Positions 56,082-64,000 of a stretch of DNA of 64,000 bases are shown here, piece after piece. Numbering within the stretch: position 1 is the stretch's first letter; the number at the start of each line of letters is the position of its first letter. The stretch spans positions 1 through 64,000 of the forward strand of contig CABZZR010000004.1 of the NCBI GenBank assembly GCA_902530215.1. The letters are read 5' to 3'. The DNA comes from an uncultured Pelagibacteraceae bacterium. GTDB lineage: Bacteria; Pseudomonadota; Alphaproteobacteria; Pelagibacterales; Pelagibacteraceae. The notes under the pieces were generated by a model. The model made no database searches and was not told where the DNA came from. It saw nothing but the letters and a program-made list of their open reading frames with translations. The translations under genes and the position numbers were made by a program.

Positions 56082-56539
56082 CAGATGAAAAATATATAAA
56101 AAACTGTTTAGTGGATCCGCAAAAATGGATTGAAACACTTCCTGGAAAAAAATCTAAAAATATTATTACAGATAAATTTTCAATTGCCTTTTGCTTATTA
56201 GGAATAATAACTTTATTTTTATTTCAAAATGATAGTTTTATTATAAAATACGATGTAGAAAAAATTTTAATTTCAAATAAAACAAAAAATATTTACTACA
56301 ATTCATTTCATTATAAAGATTCAATAAAAGAATCAGAAGTAGATAGTCCTGGGCTTAATAAAAAACAAGTTATAAAAAGTTCTAATTTAGAATCTGCGAT
56401 AAACAGTCCAAAACATGCAAAAAATAATAAAGAAATAATAAAAAGAGACATAGAGGAAATTAGCGATAGATTTAAAAACTGGTCAATAATGCAAATAGTA
56501 AAAGCAATGCTTGGCTTACCACCGACAGTAGTAAAATAA
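56078..56539 (+). CDS. Unrecognised single-TM protein in the division cluster
   Basis: I do not recognise this 153-residue protein. It has a ~34-residue polar N-terminus (cytoplasmic by the positive-inside rule, GKKSKN before the helix), one transmembrane segment (FSIAFCLLGIITLFLF, about 35-51), and a ~100-residue C-terminal part with Lys/Asn/Ser-rich linker and a final amphipathic stretch (FKNWSIMQIVKAMLGLPP). It overlaps rsmH by 4 bp and precedes ftsL by 2 bp, so it is co-translated with division genes. It could be a lineage-specific divisome part; FtsL itself is the next gene. Confidence 0.7.
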   Translation: MTDEKYIKNCLVDPQKWIETLPGKKSKNIITDKFSIAFCLLGIITLFLFQNDSFIIKYDVEKILISNKTKNIYYNSFHYKDSIKESEVDSPGLNKKQVIKSSNLESAINSPKHAKNNKEIIKRDIEEISDRFKNWSIMQIVKAMLGLPPTVVK

Positions 56540-56541
56540 TT

Positions 56542-56823
56542 ATGTTTAAAATTAAAACATTCTATAGTTTTTTAATTATTATTTTTGGGTTTGTATTTGT
56601 GTCCTTTTTAAAAAATGAGTCACGAAGTATTCAAAAAGATATTAAAAAACTTAGATCGGAAATAATTATTTTAAATCAGTACCACCATGAGATTGGCTTA
56701 GATTACCAAATAAATTCATCTCCAGATAATATTTCTTATCTAGCTAATAAATATTTAGAATTGGACTTTTTGCCATATGAAAAAAAACAAATAAGGACTT
56801 ATTTAATAAATGAAAAAAAATAA
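56542..56823 (+). CDS. ftsL: Cell division protein FtsL
   Basis: FtsL forms a trimer with FtsB and FtsQ that activates septal peptidoglycan synthesis by FtsW/FtsI. The 93-residue protein has an N-terminal TM segment (FYSFLIIIFGFVFVSFL), a coiled coil (SIQKDIKKLRSEIIILNQYHHEI) and the alphaproteobacterial-style C-terminal SPDNISYLANKYLELDFLPYEKKQI. Short and diverged; identity rests on this architecture and on location before ftsI, which it overlaps by 14 bp. Confidence 0.82.
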   Translation: MFKIKTFYSFLIIIFGFVFVSFLKNESRSIQKDIKKLRSEIIILNQYHHEIGLDYQINSSPDNISYLANKYLELDFLPYEKKQIRTYLINEKK

Positions 56824-58537
56824 AGAAAATATTAAAAATAAAAGCTTTTATTTCGATGATTACTTGGAAGAAAATTATTTAATAACTGGTAATTCAAAAA
56901 TTACTAAGATTTCTTTTAATAGAATTTCAATAATTTTTTATACATCTTTATGTCTTGTTTTTATATTCACTCTTAAATTATTGTATTATGCGGGGTTTGA
57001 TAAAAAAGACATTTATTATGATGCAAAACCATTAAAAATTTTAAAAAAAAGAGGTGATATTAAAGATCGAAATGGGGTTTTGCTTGCAAGAAATATAGAT
57101 AATTTTGTAGCAGGAGTTAGACCTGCATTAATTAAAGATAAAAAGAAATTTATATTTGATCTAAAATTTATCTTTCCTGAGATAGATACAAAAGTTTTAA
57201 TTGATTTTTTAAATAAAAAAAGATTTTTTTATCTAGATAAAAAATTAAATGTTGAAAAAAGGTTAACAGAAGAGCTTAGTGAAAAATTATGGTTACTAAA
57301 GGGTTCAATGGGAAATAATGCCATTGAACTAGAGCCAAGACAAACCAGATTTTATCCTCAGCAAAAACTGTTTAGTCATATTTTAGGACAAGTAGATGAA
57401 GATAATATGGGCATTTCTGGTATTGAAAATTTTTTTGATAAAAAATTAAAAAGTAACCAAATTATTAATTCATCTTTAAATTTAACAATAGATGCAAACT
57501 TACAATATATAATAAGAGAAGAATTAATTAACGCATATTCTGATTTTAAAAATATAGGTAGCGCTGCTGTTTTACTAGATGTTGAAAGTGGCGAAATATT
57601 ATCTTTGGTCTCATTACCTGATTACGATCTTAACCGAAGATCAAAGGTTAACGATGAAAGCTATTTTAATAAAATAACTTTAGGAGTTTATGAGTTAGGA
57701 TCCGTTTTTAAAACATTTACTTTAGCTGCGGCTTTAGAAAATAAAGAGATTGATCCACAAACAATTTTCAAAGATTTAGAAAACAAAATTAAGTGTGATA
57801 AATTTACTATTTCCGAACATGATAAGTTGCCAAAGAGTTTAAGCGCAGAAGAAATTCTGATTAGATCATCAAATATTGGAGCTGTAAGGATAGCACAAAT
57901 GATAGGAGTAGATAAATACAAAGATTTTCTTAACTCCCTAGGACTTTTTGAAAAAATAAATTTTCAGATAGGTGAGGTAGGAACACCAATTCCTTTTAAT
58001 TGGGGAAAATGTAAGTTAGCTACCGCATCATTTGGACATGGAATTACAACCACTCCTTTACAGTTAGCAAGAGCCTACGCCATATTGGGCAATGGAGGAT
58101 ATGATGTTCAGCCTTATTTATTAAAAAGTGAAACAAAAAAAAATATTAAAAGTAAAAAAATTCTTTCTCATAAAACTAGCGATGAAATAAATATGATGTT
58201 AAGAAAAGTTGTAAGTTTGCCAGAAGGTACTGCTAATTTTGCCAATATACAAGGCTATGACGTGGCAGGTAAAACTGGTACATCTTTAAAATATAAATCT
58301 AAAGCAAAATTAAATACATTTGTTTCATTGTTTCCAGCAAATAGACCCAAATATGTTTTATTGGTCATGCTTGATGAGCCAAAACCAGCACCACATTTAA
58401 CTTATTTTATTAATGGCTATAAAGTTACTGGAATTAAACGAAATGAATCTGGGTGGAATTCAGTATATGTAGCGGGCAAAATTATAGAAAAAATTGGTCC
58501 AACTTTAGCCATAAATAATTTACAAGCTTCTAAATAG
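56810..58537 (+). CDS. ftsI: Septal peptidoglycan transpeptidase FtsI (PBP3)
   Basis: FtsI crosslinks septal peptidoglycan with FtsW. The 575-residue class B PBP has an N-terminal TM segment (FYTSLCLVFIFTLKLLYYA, about 47-65), a pedestal domain (GDIKDRNGVLLARN) and the transpeptidase domain with catalytic SVFK, the SSN triad (RSSNIGAVR) and KTGT (VAGKTGTS). It overlaps ftsL and is followed 6 bp later by the murE-murF fusion. The N-terminal cytoplasmic tail is longer and more basic than in many homologues. Confidence 0.95.
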   Translation: MKKNKENIKNKSFYFDDYLEENYLITGNSKITKISFNRISIIFYTSLCLVFIFTLKLLYYAGFDKKDIYYDAKPLKILKKRGDIKDRNGVLLARNIDNFVAGVRPALIKDKKKFIFDLKFIFPEIDTKVLIDFLNKKRFFYLDKKLNVEKRLTEELSEKLWLLKGSMGNNAIELEPRQTRFYPQQKLFSHILGQVDEDNMGISGIENFFDKKLKSNQIINSSLNLTIDANLQYIIREELINAYSDFKNIGSAAVLLDVESGEILSLVSLPDYDLNRRSKVNDESYFNKITLGVYELGSVFKTFTLAAALENKEIDPQTIFKDLENKIKCDKFTISEHDKLPKSLSAEEILIRSSNIGAVRIAQMIGVDKYKDFLNSLGLFEKINFQIGEVGTPIPFNWGKCKLATASFGHGITTTPLQLARAYAILGNGGYDVQPYLLKSETKKNIKSKKILSHKTSDEINMMLRKVVSLPEGTANFANIQGYDVAGKTGTSLKYKSKAKLNTFVSLFPANRPKYVLLVMLDEPKPAPHLTYFINGYKVTGIKRNESGWNSVYVAGKIIEKIGPTLAINNLQASK

Positions 58538-58543
58538 TTTTAA

Positions 58544-61381
58544 ATGCGTTTAGAAAAACAACCTAAATTATCAAGAAAAAAATTTTGCAACATGCAAATA
58601 AAAGGCATTAGTTTTGACAGCAGAAAAGCAAAAAAAGGTGAAATTTTCTTTGCAATTAGAGGCAACAAAACTTCAGGAAATAAATACATCAAAGATGTTG
58701 TCAAAAAGAAAGTATTGGCAGTAGTTACAGATAAAAAAATTAAAATAGAAAATTCTAAAACTAATTTTTTTAAGGTAATAGATCCAAGATTAAGTTTAGC
58801 TGAAGCTTGTTCAAAATTTTATAAAAAAAAACCAAAAAAAATAGTGGCAGTAACTGGAACAAATGGAAAATCATCTGTAGCCAATTTTTTTGTTCAACTA
58901 TTCAGTTTAAATAATGTACCTGCCGCATCCATAGGAACATTGGGCATAAACTACTTAAAATATAAAAAAAAAACTGACTTAACATCGATTGACCCTTTAA
59001 CATTAAATAAAACTTTAGATTTTCTTGCCAAAAAGAAAATTAATAATGTTATTCTTGAAGCATCTAGTCATGGGTTATCTCAGAAAAGATTAGATTTTAT
59101 AAATTTAAAGGCAGGAATTTTTACTAATTTAAGCCACGATCACCTTGATTATCATAAAAATATGAAAAATTATTTTTATTCTAAACTTTATTTATTTAAA
59201 ACTTTACTAAAAAAAGGTTCTACATTTATTTTTGACAATGATTTGAAAGAAAAGAAAATTTTTAAAAAAATTATCAAATCAAGAAAATTAAAAGCCTTAA
59301 CTATTAGCAAAGATAATGGATCTGTAAAAATCTTAAAACATGTATATGAAGATAATTATCAATTACTTACAATTTCTTATAATTTTAAAATATATAAACT
59401 AAAAATACCACTTATAGGTTATTTTCAAATTAAGAATATTTTAATGGCTATACTTGCCGCACACTCCTGCGGCTTAAGTATAAATAAAATTTTAAAAAGT
59501 ATCCATAAAATTAAGCCTGTACCAGGAAGATTGGAATGCATTTCAAATTTGTATAATGGAGCAAAAGTAATTTTAGATTATGCACATACTCCCGATGCTT
59601 TAGAAAATAGTCTTATTGCGATTAAAAAACAATTTAACAAAGACATAATTTTAGTTTTTGGATGTGGAGGTGAAAGGGATAAAAAAAAAAGACCTATAAT
59701 GGGGAAAATCGCAGCCAAGTACTGTAGAAAAATATTTGTTACTGATGATAACCCAAGACACGAGAGTCCAAAAAAAATTAGAAACTCAATAATTAAAGCA
59801 TGCAGAAAAAATGCAATTGATGTGCCTCAAAGAAAATTTGCTATTAAAGAAGCAATTTTTGAACTTAAGCCAAATGAAATCTTACTAGTAGCAGGAAGAG
59901 GTCATGAAGCAATTCAAGATTATGGTAAAAGAAAGATAAAATTTTCAGATAAAAATATTATTAAAGATATAGTCAAAGATAATAAAAAAAATATACAAAA
60001 AAACTTAGAGATAAATTTTTTAAAAGAAAGTTTTAATAAGGAAAAAATTAATAAATTTAATTATAACGGTGTATCTATAGATACAAGAAATATTAAAAAA
60101 AATAACTTATTTTTTGCAATAAAGGGAAAAAAAAATGATGGTCATAAATTTGTTAAATTAGCCTTAAAAAAAGGTGCTATCAAATCAGTGATAAGTAAAA
60201 ATATTAAAAATTTACCAAAAAATAAAATAATAAAAGTCAAAAATACTTTCAAAGCTTTAAACAATTTAGCGCGAGCTACCAGAAATGCTTCTAGAGCTAA
60301 AATAATAGGAATAACAGGTAGTGTGGGCAAAACTACATTAAAGAATCTTGTTGATTTTGGGCTACAAAAATACGGAAAGACATATTCTTCGCCGCTCTCA
60401 TATAACAATAAATATGGCGTTCCATACAGCCTTGCAAATTTAAAGAAAGATACTAATTACGGTATTTTTGAAGTAGGCATGAGTAAACAGGGTGAAATAA
60501 ACCAACTATCAAAAATTATAAAACCAAATTTAGCTGTTATTACAAATATATCTGAGGCACATTTAGAAAATTTTAATAGTGTTGATGGAATAGCTGAAGC
60601 TAAGTCAGAAATAATAAATAATATATCAAATAACGGCACTATAATTTTAAATAAAGATGATAAATATTTTCAATTTTTTTCTCAAAAAGCAAAAAAATGT
60701 GGAATTAAAAAAATTACTTTTGGGGTTAAAAATAAAGCTGATGTTTTTTTAAGCGATATAAAAAAAGTTAAAAATTTCTACAAAATTGCAATTAACATAG
60801 AAAAAAAAATCTATTATTTTTATGTTAATTCAAATTTTAATAATTTTATAAAAAATTTATTAATGTGCATTTCTATTCTGTTTGTTTTAAAAAAAAACTT
60901 ACTTAAAGTAAGAAGACATTTTTTGAAATTTCAAGTTCCTTTAGGAAGAGGAGATATAAGTATTATAAAAAATTCAAAAATTAAATTTAAATTTATTGAT
61001 GAAAGCTACAACTCTAATCCATTATCAGTTCGTTCTGCTATTAAAAATTTAGATAGTTTAAATAAAAAATATGGATCAAAAAAAATACTTCTATTGGGCG
61101 ATATGTTGGAATTAGGAAAAAATTCAAAAATACTTCATAAAGAAATTTCAAAGGAAATTAACAAAAGTGATATTGATAAGGTTTACGTGTATGGTAAACA
61201 TATTTTAGCGGCTTATGATTCGATAAAAAATAAAAAAAGAGGTAAAATCTTCAGCAATTTAAGAAATGCACAAGATGTTTTATTTAAAATTTTAGGAAAT
61301 AACGATATTCTTATGGTAAAAGGATCAAATGCTACAGGTTTACACTTGCTTTCAAAAAAAATTAAAAAAGATAATTACTAG
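58544..61381 (+). CDS. murEF: MurE-MurF fusion ligase
   Basis: One 945-residue frame holds two Mur ligases that act consecutively. Residues ~1-485 are MurE: VTGTNGKSSVANFF (ATP loop), GGERDKKKRPIMGKIA and DDNPRHESP, the D-N-P-R motif of meso-diaminopimelate-adding enzymes. Residues ~495-945 are MurF: SIDTRNIKKNNLFFAIKG, ITGSVGKTTLKNL, SYNNKYGVPYSLANL, EVGMSKQGEI and DESYNSNPLSVRSAIKNL. The joint has no stop and no in-frame break. It would add mesoDAP then D-Ala-D-Ala to UDP-MurNAc-L-Ala-D-Glu. Similar MurE/MurF fusions are annotated elsewhere. mraY begins on the next base after the stop. Confidence 0.95.
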   Translation: MRLEKQPKLSRKKFCNMQIKGISFDSRKAKKGEIFFAIRGNKTSGNKYIKDVVKKKVLAVVTDKKIKIENSKTNFFKVIDPRLSLAEACSKFYKKKPKKIVAVTGTNGKSSVANFFVQLFSLNNVPAASIGTLGINYLKYKKKTDLTSIDPLTLNKTLDFLAKKKINNVILEASSHGLSQKRLDFINLKAGIFTNLSHDHLDYHKNMKNYFYSKLYLFKTLLKKGSTFIFDNDLKEKKIFKKIIKSRKLKALTISKDNGSVKILKHVYEDNYQLLTISYNFKIYKLKIPLIGYFQIKNILMAILAAHSCGLSINKILKSIHKIKPVPGRLECISNLYNGAKVILDYAHTPDALENSLIAIKKQFNKDIILVFGCGGERDKKKRPIMGKIAAKYCRKIFVTDDNPRHESPKKIRNSIIKACRKNAIDVPQRKFAIKEAIFELKPNEILLVAGRGHEAIQDYGKRKIKFSDKNIIKDIVKDNKKNIQKNLEINFLKESFNKEKINKFNYNGVSIDTRNIKKNNLFFAIKGKKNDGHKFVKLALKKGAIKSVISKNIKNLPKNKIIKVKNTFKALNNLARATRNASRAKIIGITGSVGKTTLKNLVDFGLQKYGKTYSSPLSYNNKYGVPYSLANLKKDTNYGIFEVGMSKQGEINQLSKIIKPNLAVITNISEAHLENFNSVDGIAEAKSEIINNISNNGTIILNKDDKYFQFFSQKAKKCGIKKITFGVKNKADVFLSDIKKVKNFYKIAINIEKKIYYFYVNSNFNNFIKNLLMCISILFVLKKNLLKVRRHFLKFQVPLGRGDISIIKNSKIKFKFIDESYNSNPLSVRSAIKNLDSLNKKYGSKKILLLGDMLELGKNSKILHKEISKEINKSDIDKVYVYGKHILAAYDSIKNKKRGKIFSNLRNAQDVLFKILGNNDILMVKGSNATGLHLLSKKIKKDNY

Positions 61382-62467
61382 ATGCTATATAGTTTTTTAA
61401 TATCCTTAGTCGATCAATTTTCTGGATTAAATGTTTTTCGATATTTAACATTCAGAACTGGATTATCTGTAATGACATCTATGATGATAGTTTTCTTAAT
61501 AGGTGGGAGATTTATCAAATTTTTTCAGTCGCATAAAATTACAGGACCAATAAGGGAAGATGGGCCAATTAGTCACTTAATTAAAAAATCAGGTACACCG
61601 ACAATGGGCGGTGTTTTAATTCTTTTTGGAATAATACCGAGCACTTTACTTTGGGCCGATCTCAGTAATTCTTATATTTGGGTTTTACTTTTTGTAGCAA
61701 CAAGTTTTGGTTTATTGGGTTGTGTAGATGACTACTTAAAAATAAAGCGAAAAAATTCTAGAGGCATGTCATCATTCATGAAGCTTTTTTGGCAAGTAAT
61801 ATTATCTCTTATTGCTGTATTAATCTTGATTGAATTTGGAGACAGCGATCATCTTAAAAATCTTTATTTTCCTTTTTTTAAAAATTTAGTTTTATATTTA
61901 GGTATATTTTTTATACCTTTTTCTATTTTTATAATTGTAGGATCATCTAATGCAGTAAATTTAACAGATGGACTGGACGGTCTTGCAACAGTTCCTGTTA
62001 TTTTAGTCGCAACTTCATTTACACTAATTTGCTATGTAGTTGGAAATATTGTTTTTTCTGGCTATCTTCAAATTCCATATATTGCAAACGTAGGTGAATC
62101 TTCTGTTTTCTGTGGTGCTATAGTTGGTTCTTGTTTGGGATTTTTGTGGTACAACGCTCCCCCAGCAAAAATTTTTATGGGTGACACGGGATCTCTTTCA
62201 TTAGGAGGATCTTTGGGAGCAGTAAGTATAATTGCTAAACATGAAATAGTTCTAGCAATAATTGGCGGACTTTTTGTTCTTGAAACTGTATCTGTTATAA
62301 TTCAAGTAATATCATTTAAATTAACTGGCAAAAGAGTATTTATGATGGCACCCATACACCATCATTTTGAAAAAAAAGGATGGGCAGAATCTACGGTTGT
62401 TATTAGATTTTGGATTATATCAATAATTTTAGCATTGATTGGTCTAGCTACATTGAAATTAAGATAA
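61382..62467 (+). CDS. mraY: Phospho-N-acetylmuramoyl-pentapeptide transferase MraY
   Basis: MraY joins UDP-MurNAc-pentapeptide to undecaprenyl phosphate, giving lipid I. The 361-residue polytopic enzyme has GPIREDGPISHLIKKSGTPTMGG, DDYLKIKRKNSRGMSS, the NLTDGLDGLA active-site motif, MGDTGSLSLGGSLGA and PIHHHFEKKGWAE (HHH site). Ten TM segments are plausible. The start codon directly follows the murEF stop. Confidence 0.97.
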   Translation: MLYSFLISLVDQFSGLNVFRYLTFRTGLSVMTSMMIVFLIGGRFIKFFQSHKITGPIREDGPISHLIKKSGTPTMGGVLILFGIIPSTLLWADLSNSYIWVLLFVATSFGLLGCVDDYLKIKRKNSRGMSSFMKLFWQVILSLIAVLILIEFGDSDHLKNLYFPFFKNLVLYLGIFFIPFSIFIIVGSSNAVNLTDGLDGLATVPVILVATSFTLICYVVGNIVFSGYLQIPYIANVGESSVFCGAIVGSCLGFLWYNAPPAKIFMGDTGSLSLGGSLGAVSIIAKHEIVLAIIGGLFVLETVSVIIQVISFKLTGKRVFMMAPIHHHFEKKGWAESTVVIRFWIISIILALIGLATLKLR

Positions 62468-62470
62468 AAT

Positions 62471-63781
62471 ATGGATCGTCCTCTAATTTTAGATTCCAAA
62501 GCTATAAACTTTTGTGTTTATGGATTAGGTACAACAGGGCAGTCTGTGATCGATTATTTTCAAAGAAAAAATTTTAAACAATACAAAGTCTGGGATGATA
62601 ATGAGGTTTTAAGAGCTTTTTATAGTTTTAAGATGAACAAACAAAAAGAAGAAAAAATTTTTTCTAAACATTTAGATAATGCTGACTATATTGTTTTGAG
62701 CCCAGGAATAAGTTTAAAAAAAGCGAAATTAAAAAAAAAACTTTTAGAAAATAAAAAGAAAATTGTTACGGATCTTGACCTGTTTTATCTTTTTAATCCA
62801 AAAATAAAAACAATTGTAGTAACAGGAACAAATGGAAAATCTACAACCTGTAAGATTCTTGAGCATTTATTAAAAAAAAACAATATTAACGTAAAGTTGG
62901 GAGGAAATATAGGCAGACCTATTTTAGATTTAAATTTAAAAAATAAACCTATGGTAATTCTAGAGGCATCATCTTTTCAATTAGCCTATTCTAAATATAT
63001 TAAGCCTGACTATGCAATAATATTAAATATAACCAAGGACCATCTAGATTGGCATGCATCATATAAAAATTACATTGATTCTAAATTTAGAATTTTTGCA
63101 GGGCAAAAAAAGAATAATTTTGCATTTATAAATAATAAAATTCTTTTAAATAAATTTAAGAATAGAAAATATAAAAGTAAGCTTAAATTTGTAAAAATAA
63201 AAAGCTATAACAAGATAAGCAATAGCATTAAAAATGATTATTTAAATTCGAAAGCTAATAGAGAAAACATGAGTTTTGTTTATGCTTTGTCAAAAGTTTT
63301 AAAAATAAATGAAAAATCTTTTATTAAATCTCTTAAGTCATTTAAGGGATTGCCTCATAGGCAGGAAATTTTTTATAAAAAAAATAATAAAACTTTTATT
63401 AACGATTCCAAAGCAACAAGTTTTGAGGCAAGTAAAATTGCCCTAAAAAGTAATAAAAATATTTTTTGGATTGTTGGAGGTCTTCCAAAAATAGGAGATA
63501 AGTTTCACCTAAAATCAATAAATAAAGGCATAATCAAAATATACGTCATTGGCAAGTATATGAAAAATTTTAAAAATCATTTAAATGGAAAAGTTAATGT
63601 TCAATTATGCAAAACATTAAATAATGCTATAATTTCAATTTTTAAAGATACAAAAAATATCACAAATAAAAAAATAACTATTCTATTAAGTCCAGCTGCT
63701 GCTTCCTACGATCAGTTTAAAAATTTTGAAGAGAGGGGAAATCTTTTTAAAAAATTAGTTAAAGAAAAGTTTGGAAACTGA
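62471..63781 (+). CDS. murD: UDP-N-acetylmuramoyl-L-alanine-D-glutamate ligase MurD
   Basis: MurD adds D-glutamate to UDP-MurNAc-L-Ala in the cytoplasm. The 436-residue protein has an N-terminal Rossmann-like UDP-binding domain (FCVYGLGTTGQSVIDYF), SPGISL, the ATP loop VVTGTNGKSTTCKIL, NLGGNIGRPIL-type region (KLGGNIGRPILDL), EASSFQLAY and KDHLDWHASYKNY, then NDSKATSFEASKIAL. It follows mraY by 3 bp and precedes ftsW by 3 bp. It acts before MurE although encoded after it. Confidence 0.95.
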   Translation: MDRPLILDSKAINFCVYGLGTTGQSVIDYFQRKNFKQYKVWDDNEVLRAFYSFKMNKQKEEKIFSKHLDNADYIVLSPGISLKKAKLKKKLLENKKKIVTDLDLFYLFNPKIKTIVVTGTNGKSTTCKILEHLLKKNNINVKLGGNIGRPILDLNLKNKPMVILEASSFQLAYSKYIKPDYAIILNITKDHLDWHASYKNYIDSKFRIFAGQKKNNFAFINNKILLNKFKNRKYKSKLKFVKIKSYNKISNSIKNDYLNSKANRENMSFVYALSKVLKINEKSFIKSLKSFKGLPHRQEIFYKKNNKTFINDSKATSFEASKIALKSNKNIFWIVGGLPKIGDKFHLKSINKGIIKIYVIGKYMKNFKNHLNGKVNVQLCKTLNNAIISIFKDTKNITNKKITILLSPAAASYDQFKNFEERGNLFKKLVKEKFGN

Positions 63782-63784
63782 TAA

Positions 63785-64000
63785 ATGTCTAAATTATCAA
63801 ATCAAAAACTTAGAAAAATAATTTCTTGGTGGAATTTAATAGATAAGCAAATATTTTTTTCTTTTTTGTTTTTATTGCTACTAGGCCTATTTTTTTCTTT
63901 TTCCTCTACATCACCAATAGTTGGTGATAAATTAAACAAGGAAACATACTTCTTTTTTATAAGACATTTAACATACGTCTTAATTTCAATATTTATAATA
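63785..64000 (+). CDS. ftsW: Septal glycosyltransferase FtsW, N-terminal part
   Basis: The frame from ATG 63785 runs off the right edge after 72 residues. It starts MSKLSNQKLRKIISWWNLIDK, then a hydrophobic helix (QIFFSFLFLLLLGLFFSF) with SSTSPI, and HLTYVLISIFII opens a second helix. The D-K before the first helix and the SSTS motif after it are typical of SEDS-family FtsW, the lipid II polymerase partnered with FtsI. Position after murD is the classic order. murG, murC, murB, ddl, ftsQ and ftsA would be expected beyond the edge. Confidence 0.85.
   Translation, partial: MSKLSNQKLRKIISWWNLIDKQIFFSFLFLLLLGLFFSFSSTSPIVGDKLNKETYFFFIRHLTYVLISIFII

Overview
This window comes from a very AT-rich, densely packed alphaproteobacterial chromosome of the streamlined marine SAR11 (Pelagibacterales) type or a close relative. 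The evidence is the low GC content, gene gaps that are usually under 60 bp, many 1-20 bp overlaps, a CcrM-type GANTC methylase, a PetP/PetR-like regulator pair beside ilvE, an alphaproteobacterial-style DnaG and MidA-type genes. The standard genetic code fits throughout. I see no insertion sequence, prophage, CRISPR array, rRNA operon or replication origin.

Layout. 1-4.7 kb: 5' end of a DciA-like gene, mutY, an FAD monooxygenase, and a minus-strand DNA-maintenance group (ccrM, rnhB, family-4-like uracil-DNA glycosylase). 4.7-8.7 kb: secreted TPR protein, ispE, tRNA-Gln and the CCA-adding enzyme. 8.7-13.2 kb: greA, hemF, trmL, then the bc1 complex petABC. 13.2-19.6 kb: ychF, pth, rplY, prs, pgeF, a MidA-type methyltransferase, lgt and ubiK. 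19.6-23.6 kb: histidine kinase, PetR-like regulator and PetP-like MarR regulator, divergent ilvE, pgsA. 23.6-28.7 kb: uvrC-folB-SDR-uvrB operon. 28.7-39.1 kb: aspartate aminotransferase, an epimerase-like reductase, trxB, guaC, an ELM1-family protein coupled to a 2OG-oxygenase-like protein, carB and carA. 39.2-43.4 kb: yqeY-dnaG-rpoD. 43.4-50.1 kb: a glycan-modification islet (exostosin-like GT, small helical protein, TPR-GT41, multi-spanning membrane protein, GT17 and another GT) split by a CAT-anticodon tRNA. 50.1-52.8 kb: mlaC, mlaA, an amidase and the RNase P RNA. 52.8 kb to the end: a division and cell-wall cluster, mraZ-ftsZ-rsmH-orphan-ftsL-ftsI-murEF-mraY-murD-ftsW.

The most notable part is the control region and organisation of the division cluster. 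A near-consensus promoter (52986-53014) is overlaid by three CCCA boxes at exactly 10-bp spacing, which read on the minus strand as three TGGGN repeats with 5-nt spacers, the published E. coli MraZ operator pattern. The promoter leads straight into a strong ribosome binding site and a 45-codon ORF that overlaps the mraZ start out of frame. About 130-180 bp upstream are two GANTC sites and a TTAA-N7-TTAAC CtrA-type box. ftsZ sits between mraZ and rsmH, an unrecognised 153-residue single-TM protein sits between rsmH and ftsL, and MurE and MurF are fused. The ccrM promoter also carries GANTC sites and a near-CtrA box over its -10 and start region. Together these suggest that the CcrM/CtrA/MraZ logic of alphaproteobacterial cell-cycle control persists in a reduced genome. 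All assignments come from reading the sequence; no database search was run.
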